The notes under the pieces are model-generated. The model was given only the letters and a program-made list of their open reading frames with translations, searched no databases and was not told the DNA's origin. A DNA stretch of 64,000 nucleotides. It comes from Todiramphus chloris collaris (lineage: Eukaryota > Chordata > Aves > Coraciiformes > Alcedinidae). Below, one piece after another: positions 13,739 to 27,443 of this stretch. The stretch is taken from NCBI GenBank assembly GCA_025345505.1, contig JANVCC010000270.1:4229929-4293928 (forward strand), written 5' to 3'. Both the position numbers and the translations under genes were made by a program. Position 1 is the stretch's first letter. Each line of letters opens with the position of its first letter.

Positions 13739-16700
13739 TATGAGTACAGCAAAACAACCTCATGAAACTTTGCAAAAACTGTGGATCCTGGGGAAAAAAA
13801 AAAAAAGTGAGTACTCAAGCAATTAAGCACCTAGTTTATCAACCTGGCAAAGCAATTGCCTCCCCTCTTCTCCAGTTGCCCTCCCTGCACGTTTCTGAAG
13901 GAGGGGAAAAGAATCAAGGAGTGAGAAAGGAAAATCTTCCTGGAATAAAGTACAAATTCAGCAAAGAGAGGAGTAATGAATCTCCCTGGATACGGTTGTC
14001 CCTCCTGATAAGGAGATTCTAGCTCACGGGGGATTTGATTATTTTGTTTGGATACAATTAGCCTTTGTGCCAGACTCATCCTCTCGTCGGGTTCCAAAGC
14101 TGCAGGGTTTTACAAGTTTAAAGGAAGTATTTTGTTGTATTCCTAAAAACTGGCATGAGGGAGCATTTTTGTAGCAAAACATTGAAAGAATTATTGTTAT
14201 TTTTGTTTTAAAGCCACAAAGCTGTTGTGATCCTGTGCAGAACATCACCTTGCAGTCTGGGAAGCATGGTGAGAAGGCTGCCAGTGTGGGTGGCATAAGG
14301 AAGGCAGGCCCCTTGCCGTGCCTTTGTGGTTAATGTGATGTGAGCAACTCTCTTGTATTCTTCGTGCACCCCTTGTCACCTCTGTGAAATAAGCAGACTC
14401 CTCTTTCTCTTTTCTATAAAAACCTGAGAGTTTTCAGTAGGTCACAGTCAATGAACACCCAGTGATGGTCGTGCTCTTATTTCTTGCTTTGAATAACGCT
14501 GCAGCCTGCAGTTCCAAGTGAATATGAGGATATGTTTATAGCAGTGCAGAAAGCAAAATACTGCTACTAGCAAACATGGCCAGAAGGAAAAATCCCATGT
14601 TTATATATTTATTTATTCATAGTTTCTAGAAAAACTGAATTCTGTCCTATTTTCCTACACACACACACTTTGGGAAGAGCTAGGAAAACTTTCTTCCATT
14701 ATCAAGCTATTTGCTTTCCAAACATGGTCAGCTAATTAGTTCTGTCAAGGACAGATTCATAAATAATCAAGATTTCACCAAACAGGCTTTTAGCTCCTCT
14801 CTTTTCTCCGTGAAAATTCACATACAGCTTTTATTTTAGAAAGCTCTTCAAAATATCTAAGCCAGAAATTGTCTTTTTTTTCCCCGTCTCCTGGTATCTG
14901 TTCTGTGCTCTTACCTTGAGAGTTACTATGAAAATGCCCTTTGCCACTACTGCCACCCTACGTGCCAGGTCCTGGAGCAGCTTTGGTCAGGGCCAAGCCA
15001 TGGGGAAGAGGAGCATGGCCACCCCTCGACACAGCGATGTTACGATGCAGGACCTGTCCTTCTCTGCCAGAACCTCTGGGTTTTGTTCTTGCTGCCTGGC
15101 GAGGGTTGGGCTGGTGGGGTTTGATTGTCCCTCATCATTTACATCCTTTCTAGGGAAATGAGCAGAGCTGTGAGAAGTGTTCCTAATTGGCTACAGGATC
15201 CCCTGTGTTCTCTAAGCTTAAACTATAGCTTTATGAAGAAAAGCCACACTGCCAAGGGTTGTGTTTCTGAGGAAGGCAGGCATCAACAGCTACTTGCAAG
15301 CAGTGAAGACACGTTAGAAATCTTCACAAGAACAGTAACTTTGCCTTTGGGTCAAGCTGGTTCACGGGCAGTTATTTCTGCCTTCCCCTTTCACATCTTG
15401 CTGGTGCAGTTTCCATTGGTGATGGGTTTTTTTGCATTCCCTCTAGAGTCACTGCGCTGTGTCGCTAGCACGTCGCAGTTGCTGCTTCCCACCCCACTGC
15501 TGCCTGCCTTGCGGGGCTGCTTGAGTGATCTGTTTGGGGAGCCTCGGGATGTGTTGCCATCTTTCCGATGAAAGATGCAATACCAAAAGCAATTTGAATG
15601 TGACAATTGATTTTTATTTTATTTTTTATTTATTCCTAAAGTTTGATTTGGTTGTCAGAGCCTGCGCCTAAAGATTATGTTGCTGTGATTGCTCTTTGTA
15701 CAGCATGCCAGGACAAAAGAAAGCGATAGAGCAGAACGCAATCAAAAAGTCACTTGAAAAAATTTTGCCTCCTCTTTGTAAAGAATGTGGGAAATCAAAT
15801 GCATCGTAGATTTTCCTTTGAGCTTTGGTAGAGGTGACCTACAGTGGGAGAGGACTTCTCTTTCCATTTCCTTATATTCACAAGGAAGATGGGGATTATT
15901 ATGCATTTGTGTTTGCATTATCTCCTTTGCATTAGAAATGGAGATTTTATCTGCCCTGGAAGACACTTATCCAGAGTAATTCAATTTACATCCTCTCAAA
16001 AACACAGTGGCAAAAAAATATTTACCAAATATGTTCAACAGTTTGTTCTTAGTCACATCAATTAAACATGATAATTAACTCTTCAGGGCCAGAGAACAGT
16101 TTTACACAGTCCAGTGGCATAGCACAATGAATATTATTTCAATCCCTTAAAAGTTCATGATCAGAACCAGCAATCAAGCATTTCTTTACCTGGTATTTCT
16201 GAGATGAAATGAAAACAACAGTATGAAAGCATTCATCACCTCTTATCTCATTTCAAGCCTTTTTATGTAGCAAGAAAAAAATCATCAAATAGGGCAAGCA
16301 ACAGTAATTGTTTTAATGTAAAGATTCTCACCCTTTAAATTATTTTTTGAACTGTCAACTTACAAAACTGTTTAGAGTCATTTCTGTAATGCAAAAATAT
16401 GTGCACCCTGCTGCATCGCTTTGTATCTGTGTTTCTGAGGAAGACACATGAACTCTAGGGAGATTTCACCTAAGAAAGTAGCATGAGCAGGGTTTGGGAC
16501 TGGGACTGCAGTATCTAGTTACCTACATCGGGCCTTTAGTTTTCCTCAAAACTCACTATAATATGCTGAGCTGGAGGGAAGCCAGCTGGCATGTCCATAT
16601 CTCTCCATTGACTAAATAAATACGGTGTCATTAAATCATTTTCTGCAAATATAAAATCAGAATTATTTACTTCTCTTCTGCTCTTTGCCAAGGCAGTGAG

Positions 16701-18574
16701 CCTGTGGTGAACGTGCCTCATTCCGCTCCGGGATTTGCCTTGTGAAGTGATGCAAACTGCTCTCTGAACATCGGGGGGGTCAGAATGGGGCTCATATCAG
16801 TTCATCTTCGCACAAAAAAAGAGATCTTTCCATTCCAGTGTCTTCAAACTCTGATGGTTTATTGGTACTGAAGCCAGGCAGTGCTTGGTTGCTCAGTCGG
16901 TATAAATCCACCGCTGTTTCTGAGGCTCTACCATCCGTAGGTCAGCCCACCTACATTGTATTTATCATCTTAATAAGATGCTGGGATACTTGTTTGGTGG
17001 TTTAACTCCCATCCAAATAATGGTGTGGAAATCTTGGGAATATCATGCTGCTCTCAGTCACTCAGCTATGCTCAGAGAGGGGAAGAAATCTTGTTTTACA
17101 AACAGCTGCTTCTCACTTCCCCTTCATGTTTCAGACCGCGGCGGCTCCGCTCTGAACAGCAATACATAAGAGAGTATTTAGCTCAGTCAAGCTTTAAAAA
17201 GTTTGTTTCCTTAGAAAAGCATAAATTAAGGCATCTTTGGGTTTTTAATGCAGGCCAATTGCTTCACACTGCAGAGGCAGAAAGGGCCAAGGTCTGGGAA
17301 GGCCGTGGGTTTGGAAGCGCACACGGTGGCTGTACGAAGGCAGCAGGGTCGCGCGGAACCAGTCCTGCAGCTCTCGTTGAGGGGCAGACCGGAGTGGCAG
17401 CCCAGCCCTACAGCAGTTCTGCTGCAGTGTAGTACATCAGGAAGTTTATTTTTCTCTACAAGAGGTTCGTTAGTCTCGGTGAAAGATGCCCGTTGAGTCT
17501 TGCCTTTTAAAGAACTATGTCAAGGGGATAATTCGAGCCACTTTTCATGCAGACACTTGAACACCTGTTTCTCCTTCATTTATCTGCCGAAGAATATTAG
17601 TTCAGGATAACACCTACTGATTTTATATACTGCTGCTGTGGGGTTTGCACCTCATAGTAGTAGGTGAATACCATCAGTGGCTCTTCTATAGGCCCTAAGT
17701 AAAACTATGCAACAAAACCCTAAGATGCATGGGTTGTATGATAATTTGGCTTTAACATTAGGCTAAAATTAAGATGCCATCACCTCTAACTGTCGTGTTT
17801 CTTCACAGCGTATTCATCCAAAATGTACACCACCCCCATATTCTGAGCCTGCTCTTTACTGTGGCAAATTTAATATCTTCTAGTTAACTGGTTTCAAGGA
17901 ACCTTGCTATATTTGCAGATTATCAATGTCATCTTTTCCTGCTGCTTATTCCTCATTTGCAATTATAATAATCCATGATATTTCAGCCATCTCCACAGCA
18001 ACTAATTATGATGGCAGAAATAGACTGCCATGGATTGCTATTATGCAACAGAAATGAGTGAACTTTCACAAAAATAAATCATCCAAATCTTACTGATGTA
18101 AAAAGGGACCAGGATAAAGTCAGAACGGAAGATTATTAAGGTAGAGTTAATCATTAAATTGTATTATTTCTTCACTTACATCTGAATTTTGAAGCTGCTT
18201 CATGAATATTTTAATTAATGTATTTAAAACAACATAATGGCGTTTTGATAATCTTCAGAATAATGTTTCAAGGTAGTGCCAACTTGTATCAAACTTGTAA
18301 TTGTCCGTGGAGCAGTGGTTTGCAGCCTCTCCCTGGTTCTTTTGTGAAGCCCTGCTCAGAATCTGCAGAACAGCTCGACTTCGTTCTCTTCTCTAAAAAA
18401 CCTTCTACAGTCAGGTCATTACCCAACACCGGACAGAATTTCAGAGCTCAGGTTCACATTCCATTGGCACTTCACGTGCTGAACTGTCAGAAAGTAATCC
18501 GTAGTAATTAAGATTTGTCCAACGTGAAATGCAGCACACGCTCTTGCATTTCCTACGTCTGGAAGAAAGAAGCT

Positions 18575-18604
18575 AAAAAATAATAATAATAATAAAAAAA
18601 AAAA
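18575..18604. repeat. A-rich (TAA)n simple repeat
   Basis: Six A, then about four TAA units, then a run of A. It explains the Phe/Leu-rich stretch in the 190-residue minus-strand open frame that crosses it. Confidence 0.9.
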
Positions 18605-18984
18605 GTCTTCGCTTTCCTTGGAATTAATGAATGAAAAATCCTGAAGCCCACACTGAGAAAGGGTTCTAAGCCTGAATGCCACAGTAGCTAGTAAGCTACT
18701 TTTGCAAGGAGAAATGAAACCTGGACCCATTTTTGTAGCTGTAGATGCTAATACATTGAACCCTGCATTACTCAACAGGTCTGATTTAATCACGCAAGAA
18801 AAATCCCCTGCCATGCATGGTAAGGAGATAGAATTCAAGTTCCTTTCAAAGGCAAATGAGATGCCTTTGTGTATTTCCCAACAATTAGATAATTGAATAC
18901 CGTGTGCAGTTTTGTGCATTGGGATTGAAGGTGTTTTTCCCCAATTCATTAAACACATCCTCTGAAGATAAATACCCTCAAGGA

Positions 18985-19335
18985 CAGACACAGTAGATCA
19001 AACCAAAGTCCGTATGGCCCGGTACCTTTTCTTGCAGTTAACAGTTAGGTCTAGTAAAAGTATATGCCAGAAGCAGGGTAAATACCTATTTATCTGCCTC
19101 CTCACATAACAAATCAGATTGCAGCACTCAAAAATTCATTGGCCAAAAGCTGCACCCAAGTTAAGGAGCCATGTGTGGATTTATCATCCATTTCATCCTC
19201 CATTGCAAATTGTCATGTAAGCCCAATTACTCCATTGGCCTTCATGTGTATCTCTTGCAGTGGATTCCACAATGACAAATGGCATTGTCCTCAAAAGCAC
19301 CTTTTTTTCAGATGCTCCCTGATCATTTTCCTGGG
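18985..19335 (-). mobile_element. Ancient CR1-like LINE, 3' portion
   Basis: Read on +, the landmarks match the reverse complement of CR1-like LINEs that are abundant in turtles and crocodiles. They are TAGATCAAACCAAAGTCCG near 18992 (like GGGTCAGACCAAAGGTCCA) and CATTGGCCTTCATGTGT near 19233, followed by CAGTGGATTCCACAATGAC near 19258 (like CTGGCCTTCACAACATCC and AAGGAGTTCCACAGGTTGAC). It is heavily mutated. The comparison is from memory, not a search. The following 19336-19690 does not match and may be an insertion or simply beyond recognition. Confidence 0.6.
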
Positions 19336-19689
19336 TGCTCTTTCTTTCTTGCATGAGAGCAGGAGCTCACATTGCTGCCAAAGGCCGCCTCATGCGTTCA
19401 GAAGGCAGAAGCCCTTCTGGTCTGAGCTTCCCGTCATCTCCGGGTCCAGCAGAGTGCAGGTGCTGTGGGGATGCTTTGAAGGGCTCTGCCAGGCCAAGGG
19501 AGCCCTGTCTGGTGAGGCTCCCACCAGAAGGTATGTAGAATATGTGTACTGGTCTTGGCCACGCTGTTTTCTGCGTGGATTTTCCTTCAGGGAACTGTCT
19601 GGTTCATGCAGAGCACAGCCTAGGTGACAGTTACTGTGTGTTTTTGTGAATGTCAGGGGACCACAACCTTGGTATAAAAGAAAAGGTGA

Positions 19690-20960
19690 CCAAAAAAAAA
19701 AGCAGTTGCACTATGCCTCTTTACTCCTGTACAAGATACCAGATCCCTTCAATAATTCTTGTATTTTTCCATAACTTTCTTAGTTCTGCTGTATCTTTTT
19801 GGAGATGGATAACCAGACTTGTGTTAGCTGTAGACTACCACACTAGCACAAAGCTGCTGTATTTATTTCCTAATAAATCCTAATTTCTGTTTTCTTTTTT
19901 ACTGCCCCAAGCATTAAGATGATGTTTTCAGAGAATTGTCAGCAAGTGCTGTCTTCTGAGTGGGAATGACTGATTCAGCTGTGATGGTATAGAGTCAGGG
20001 CTGCCTTCTCCCAGTTGTCTTTTTTGCTCTTATCAATGTTGAATTTTGTTACGTGTCATTTAGTATCATAAGATCTTCTGTAGCTCTTTGCAGTCAGCCT
20101 TTAGTTTTGGATGCAATCAGCAAATTTTATCATCTCCCTGTTGTCAGCCTTTCTAGAATGTGTCTTTGTGAGGAAGCGAGCAGGTTGCACCACATCCCTC
20201 TGGTTTATGCATGGGGCATTCCTCCTTGCCTTTTGCACATTGGTAATCCATTAGAGGATGCTCTCTCTTACCCCATGCAATGTTCATTCTTTCAGTGACC
20301 TTAATGTAGGGGGTTTGGAACTCTGAAGGCACTAACATGGATCAGAGAATCTTCATTCATTGACTTCTGTGAACTTCCTGCCTCAAACCCAGGATGATTC
20401 TTCTCCCATCTCTCACTTCTGTTCTAGGTCTCCTCTTTCTAGCTCTGTTCTCTATAGCTGTTCCTAGACTGGTGTTATGGAAACCAGGCTTACTGGTCTG
20501 TAATTTCCAGGTGATTTTGAACTCTTAAAAAAATTAGCAGTCTTCTCTTTGCCACCTCCGACTTTTCTGTCTTATCCAGGTTATGTGCCATGCTTCCTAG
20601 TTCGTATTTGAGTTCCTGAGGACTTCTGGGAAGAAAACTTCCAGTCTTGGCAATTTGCTACTGTCCAATTTATTGATTTCTTTGAAAAGTTCTCCAAGTG
20701 ACACTTCTCTGAGTAAGACTTCCAAAGCTACTTTAAAGAACAGTTACACTTGGAGATTCTGCTGGAGCTCTTAAGGGTTAACACATCTGTGAAAAATATT
20801 TGGCTTGTTTAGCATGGTCTTTTTCCTTCTGGATAATTGCTTTCAACCTTAGATCATCTATGAATGTACCAATTTTCTGTTTGGATTTCTACACATTTAA
20901 CAGACAAACTTTACTAAGTTCTGGACAGCGGGGACGTTCACACTGGAATACTGAGATATG
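19690..20960 (-). mobile_element. Ancient CR1-like LINE, more 5' portion of the same copy
   Basis: The expected order of landmarks for the reverse complement of the amniote CR1-like element is kept. These are: CTTTTTGGAGATGGATAACC near 19794, ATGTTTTCAGAGAATTGTC near 19922, TCAATGTTGAATTTTGTTA near 20033, AGATCTTCTGTAGCTCTTTG near 20071, GCTTACTGGTCTGTAATTTC near 20489, and CAATTTATTGATTTC near 20666. The decay suggests an insertion that predates birds. No intact reverse transcriptase frame remains. Confidence 0.65.
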
Positions 20961-23900
20961 CAAGAGAATACTGTAGCTGGAACTATTAGCATCTTCTGAA
21001 CTAGGAAGTAGACTCGCACAACTTTAGGTGATAAGACAATGGTGTTAAAGACACTTTGCAGTTTTTTTTATGTACCAACCAGCTAGTGTCGTGGCACAAG
21101 CTGGAAACACCACCCAAAGATAATTGCTGAATGATGTGACAGCTGCAGTTCAGGAATCCTCTTATTTTGGAGGAAGTGGCTGTTGCTTTGTGATTCAGTC
21201 ACTTCTATAATCAAGCATTAAATGAATGATTTCCTGTTGGGCTCCTAACAGAGCTCTGTGTTGAAGGATCGATGCCAGTTCATTCTGGCAACAAATGCAT
21301 ATTTAATGTGTGTGTGCTTAGTTGAGGTTTTCTGGGTGTACAGAAGTAGTGATGGTTTCCAAGGTGTATTTCAAATCAGGATGCCTTCTCTCTCAGAAAG
21401 GTGCTAAGCCAACTTCAGATGTAAGTAGGTATTTGTTAGTTGCAAGCTATGCTTTGTAACATCTGTTTTCAAGAGGCGTACATGTGGACACAAACACACA
21501 ACATTCATCTGCTTTGTTTGTCTATTTGTGTACTAATTATTCCAGTCTAAGTGGACGAACTCTTTCCTAAACTGTAAATTACTGCAGCAGTGTTCTGTGT
21601 GCAAATGCACACTCGAGGTAACGGGCAGCTATTTTCTGAGTTCTCCCAAATCCTCACCTGGTGAAACAGAAGTGTCCAGCAGATCAAGCTTTCTTCACTG
21701 TAGCCCAAGTAAGATTTTGTTAGGCAGTAACGCAACATTTTGAGACATCCTCTGGCTGTGAGTATCAGGCTGTATGTGTTTGTAAGGTTACAGTGGCACG
21801 GCAAACTCAAGCTGTAAAACCATCTAACTCGGCAGGTTGCTGTTACTATAGAAGGGGTTGTGCTGCTTGTCTGTCTGAGTGCAGCTTTCTTTTCTATCAG
21901 CAGGGAGATCCTCCAAGCTATCAAACAAGGGGACCAAATACTGACCAGTAATTTGGTTGCCATCTCCTGGTACTCTGTCCAAGCATTCCTCCTCCCTTAT
22001 CATCAGCCTGCTGTTGTTTTGGTTCTGACTTAATATTTTCCCCCCTCTTTCTATCCCAAGAAAACTGACTCCTTCACCCTCTAAAAGTTACGCTGGTAAA
22101 TCCAGTTTCCTGACATCTGCTAGACTTGTTTCTGTAAACTCTGCTCTCTATTTTGCCATCTGGATGAGGAGCAAATCCAAAAGCAGCAGCTTGCCTGGTT
22201 ATTTATATCCCATGTGTAAACTCTGTTCTGGAGAGAGTTCTGTTCAGCTTCAGAGAGTTGCAGGAGTCATTATCTTATTCTAGCGATGCCCACCGTGCAG
22301 ATGCTTTGGTTTTTGCTTTGAGGAAGGTCCTTTGACCTGTTATGCAGGAGAATATTGCAAACAGACATTTCTGACATCACAGATGCCACTGCAGTTCCCT
22401 ACTGCACTATCATCTGTCTGGGTACCATCTTCTCAGGGTAAGGAAAATGCACTGCAGATACCTCACCCAGCTCTTCAATCATTTGCTTTTAGCATAGCTG
22501 TTCTTTGGTGTGGATATGGAAATCTGAGGCTGCAAGGTGCCTAAAGCAAGTTGAGTCACTTGTAGAAAGCAACTGTTCTTTGGGATGTACAGCTGATGAT
22601 GGTGTTCCTACATATTTCTTTCAGATATCATCACTCATCTGGTTGCAGAGGCTTGAGGCTTAGAACCCATGTTCTTACTGACACTGCAACTTCTGCAGAA
22701 GCCTGTAGGAGAAACCATCATTTCATCTGCTAGTGGTCCATGTGAGGACCTGAATGGATCCTCTCTGATAAGGATTACGTCAGCTGCCTTCTGCTGGCAC
22801 TTCAGACATAGCTCCATTGCAGTTAGAACCGGGCTGGTAATAGCTCCGCTCAATTTATCTTTAATCGAGCTGTAGCTACTTGGGGAGCTGGTAGCAGTGT
22901 GGACTTCAGCATAGGCTGGACTAACTTGCCAGGTTTCTTCCTTGGATGAAAGCCTTCAAGTCAGTCAGTACCACCCCCTCATTACTGGTTTTGATGCCTA
23001 AATTATATATCCTCAGGACACCCAGGGTATGGCTTTCTGTGCTGCAATCACACTGTAATTGCAGAGCAGGTGTTCTCTAAGATATGCTGTGTTACCTTGC
23101 TGCAAATTTCTTTAATTAAGCTTCAGAGCCTCATTTTTCATTAAGTTGTGGAACGCAATACTTGTCAGTGGCTCATTTTTCCAGTTCTTGACCTAATATT
23201 ACTTAGAAATTCATGAAAACACTGTGTGGCAGGACAGAGGGGAGAGCAGGGGGAATGTATTTTCTCCATGTTTTTCAATATTCTGATCAGCTTTCTAAAT
23301 TTCTCCCTAACCTGCTGTACAATACTTCTCAAGTGTGACAAGAAAAGCTGCTATGTAGAAAGGAGATGAAAATGCAAATCTTTCCAAAATACTACTGCTA
23401 GACATCACCATTCATTGACACAGGGAAGTTCTGGTTTGCTGTTTATTAGCTGGGCAGTGTCTACAGTCTTGTTTTCACTTCCATTTTCTTAGATTATTTT
23501 TTAACACACACCTTTTGTTGTACTTGTCAAGATTTCTTGTTTTGTCTCCCATTTTCATGTATTCATCTTCTGCAGGCTCGCTCTGCTTGGCCTATGAAAT
23601 CCATTATGTTGGTTTTCTTTGGATCTAGCTTGAATCTTAGTTCTTTCCCCAGCAAGGCAGCTTCTTTGATTGAATTTTTTTCAGTCCTTCTATATGAAAA
23701 AAAATTATAGTCCATCTGCTCTTGGATTAGTTTTCTGATTTCTTTAGTTCAGTTGCTTCTGTTAATTATGGTAGTGTTGTTCAGATGTTATTTCTCTGCC
23801 TTGTGTTTGCTGAACTCGTGGTTGTATGCTGCATTTCTGAGTTGTGTTACTCTATTGTGACCTTCTTTGCTTAGTGTGCTTTGACATATTTTGTTTAGCT

Positions 23901-24379
23901 CTTGCAATTCTATGTTTACAGATTTGACTTCGCATCCATTTTCCTCCCAAGTCTGTTCCTCTGGCAGTTTGTGTGTAGTAATGATAAGTTTAAATCTTTC
24001 AGCTCCTTCCCTTGTTTTACTTTCTTTCCCCATCACTAAGGAAAAGACAAATCTGTGGTTACCAAGTGTGACGACTGTTACACCTCCTAAACTCTTCTGG
24101 TCACTAAATAGGGCTTTTAGGTTTCATCCTGCGTTCTCAAAGGAATGTGTGTATTTTTACTGTGTCATTTCAAAGGCTTTCCCATCGCAGATGAAGGTTT
24201 ACCATGCTCTTTGTCCAGTGTTTCTTACTGGAGATGGACCAGTGTCTCAAGCAGATCTGAATTTGAGTGGAAGCAAGATGCCCTCATATCATCCTCCCTA
24301 TGCTTTAAGCAGTCATAATCTAAAACACATCCAGTTGTACTTGCAAGACTGGAAATAAAATTAATAGAGGGTTGGCTGT

Positions 24380-24475
24380 GGGTTTTTGTTTGTTTGTTTT
24401 GTTGTGTTTTCATTTTGTTTTGTCCTTTTTGCTTGTTTGTTTTGTTCCTTTTTATATTTATTTTTATTTTGGCCT
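24380..24475. repeat. T-rich low-complexity tract with (GTTT)n units
   Basis: About 95 bp of T with repeated TTTG/GTTT units, ending in ATTTATTTTTATTTTGG. No gene content. Confidence 0.85.
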
Positions 24476-27443
24476 CTTTTTTCTTCTATTTGTCTTAATT
24501 TTTAGATTAAGATAATACAGATTTCCTAGCCTAGTGTGTTGGCAACTGGCCACAGAAGAGATGTTGATAATGCTTTGCTGCCAATCTAGCAGGTGATGAG
24601 CCAAGTTGTTTCAACTTGTCTTTACCTCACTTTTCCAATTCTATAATGATACTAATGATACTGGTTTGCTCCTAGAGTAGTTTGAATAGTAACTGTCCCT
24701 AGTGTGGCATCAATGATGGGGTTTGTTCCTGTTTTATTAATTTGTCTTGTAGGATGTGCCACAGAAGTTTTCCAAACTATTCATGTGCTGAAAGGAGTTT
24801 CTTTGGACAAATTCTGTAGCAGCAACTGATTTGGGGAGCTATTTACAACATTATCATTGAAACAAGCTTAACTTTTAATACCCACACATCTTTCCCCCAC
24901 TGATTTTGTAATCTCAGAATGGGAGTGCTTGGCTACAGTCAGAAAGGGAAATTTCATGGGCAGGCATCCCAGACAAAAAGGGGCTCCTAGTCCTTTCTAG
25001 GTAGTCATGTTTCAGGTCTTGTAGATGCACTGTTCCAGGGGAACCCAGGCTGAGATTACACACACCCAAACCTTCTGTATCAAGCTTTACATCTCAAAGA
25101 TTCAGAAACCTATGAGAACATTTTTTTCTTCCCTCATGCTTCAACAGACTTACGAGCGTTGAGGCCAAGCAAAAATCACATTTAACACTGAGCAAAGCAA
25201 AACAGTTATTTCAAGCAAGCTATGTTTTGGCATTGGTCAAAGCCCAAGCTCACAGCAGCAACGCTGGGTGTCATGCCACAGCTATTGAAACAATCCCAAA
25301 ATTAATGGAGCTCGGTGTGAGCTGACACAGCTATGTTTTCCTCAGCTCCATCTGAGGTTCTCATCCGCAGCAGCATTTCTTTTCTTAAAACTACCCTCTG
25401 TAGTCAGTTTTGATTTCAGGAGTGAATTCAGCCCTGAGTTTATGCATCTTTTTCTCAGCTGCTCCTCCCTAGCTTCCTTTGTGGTCAGTAAAGACTAACG
25501 GGCACTTGGAAGGTGCAGTTCAGCCTGGTTTAGAAGCTTGCATTAGGCTGAGGTCAGTCGTGCTCAAGACTTGCTCTTCCACCTTGGAGGCAGAAGCCCA
25601 CACTACAAAAATTTGTTATCAGTTTATTCTGGCTCCATTTGATTATCAGAAAGTCTACATAGTTGGAAGAGTTTCAAGGTGATGTAACATGTCTTGATAC
25701 CCAGTCCATCACATCTGAAAACCTCTTCTTCCTTGCAAATGTAAAGGAAATACTGATGGTTGTTTTTCTTAATACTGTGCAAAGCAATTGGTTTACTTGT
25801 TTCTAATTAATTCAGATCTAAAGTATTAGCAAAGCAAATTTCTGCCTGTTGAATCCAAATGTAATCAATGCAGCAGAAAGCTGCTGCTCTAAACTCCATT
25901 CCTATAATGACCTTTGCTTCCTAAAAACATCATGAAAATGATAGTGGCCTTTGAAAGGAAGACTGCATGCCAAGCATCCCCCAGTGCTTTTTAAGACAAA
26001 GGCCAAGGGCAGCCTGGGAAAAAGGCGAGGTGAAGATTCAGCTGGCGAGCACAGACTGGGTTTAGTTTCAGTTGGCAGATGAGAAGAAAGGGCAGGGCTC
26101 GTTCATTCAGTCTGCCCCTTGGTTTAACACGTCGACATGACAAGCTGTGCAAGGGACGTGGGTTGGATGCAGGTTGGAAGAGTTCCTGACAGAAAAGTCA
26201 CACGTCCCGACTACGTAACCGCCTCTTTGGCTGGTTAATGGAGCAGCAGAAGCTCTTGGCACAGAGGCAGTGCTGAGCTTCACCTTCTCAGCTGGAGGAG
26301 CAGCCCACAGTCACTGCCATCACCGAGAGCAGCAGCTTCTTAGAGGAATAAAGACAAAACTGTTCTTGATTTCCAGAGCGGAGGGGCAGGAAATCCTTCT
26401 GACCCTGTCAAGGCTTTGCTGATCTTAATGGGCCTGCCGCAGAGAAAAGCTCTGCTTGAACAGCGGAGGGGTGCTGCTCCCGAGGGACGAGTTCAAAAAC
26501 ACCATCTCAGAAACATTAACAAAAACATTTCCCACTGTTTCTTCATCAGAGCTCAAAAGAAGCAGCGTCCTGCAGAGCACGCTGGCAAAATCTGTATGCT
26601 TATACCATAAAATACACATACGCTCATTTCTATAAGCTCATAGCTGAGAGGTTTTTGGAGAATGAATTAATTTGTTAAGGTAACTAGTTTCTGGCACAAG
26701 TAGACTCCATAAATAGGGCTTAATGCTTACTTCTAATCTCCTGGAAGATTGTACAAGTGAAAAAAATGAGGTTAATCACCAAGGAAAATCACCAATGGAG
26801 TAATACATCTTTTGTTAAATATTAATTATATCTCATTTTTCCCCATCACAGTATTTACAAGGTTCTCATGAATCCGGGATTAATCCAGAGTTTTTTATTT
26901 TATGCTCTGCTCTGAATGGATCCCTTCTCAGTGGAGATTGAATGAATTCATTCTGTATCGGCTTTGTGCTTGAAGAGAAAATCCTTCGTAAAAGAACTGG
27001 CAATCTTTGCCAGAGAAATCCAGGCCGAGTGAAACGTTTCATTGTCCAGGGTGTTAGATTCTAATGTGGTTTTCATCTAAAGTGATGGCAGGTTTTTTCC
27101 CCATCTGATCCAGCAGTAGCATAGCAGTTTATGCACTTAAATATACGAGACTTGTCTGGGAGGAAGATTTGCCTTAAAGGAAGGCAGCATGTTCCATACT
27201 TTTAGTATAACATCTGTTATTATCATTCAGTGCTGCTCTTAGCCCAGCATGCCCTTCCTCTAAATATCTTATTAATTAAACTGGCTTAGCAGGAAAATAA
27301 TTAATACTCTAAGTCCTGTACCTACTTAGAAAGGATTTAGAAACTGAAAAAATTGTTTTAGCCTGAGCTTCAAATGGAGGGGTTTTTTTTTCATTCTTGA
27401 GCAGAAGCAGATTATAACTAAAGGAGAATATAAGAAAAGCTGG

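Noticed and set aside
18419..18991. Longest open frame in the window (190 residues, minus strand)
   Set aside because: It crosses a (TAA)n/poly(A) run that gives a Phe/Leu-rich stretch, has no recognisable domain, and lies in plain intron next to an old LINE. Chance frame.
26703..26713. CArG/SRF-like box CCATAAATAGG
   Set aside because: The A/T core is 7 bases instead of 6, so it is not a proper CArG box; MRTF/SRF relevance would be wishful.
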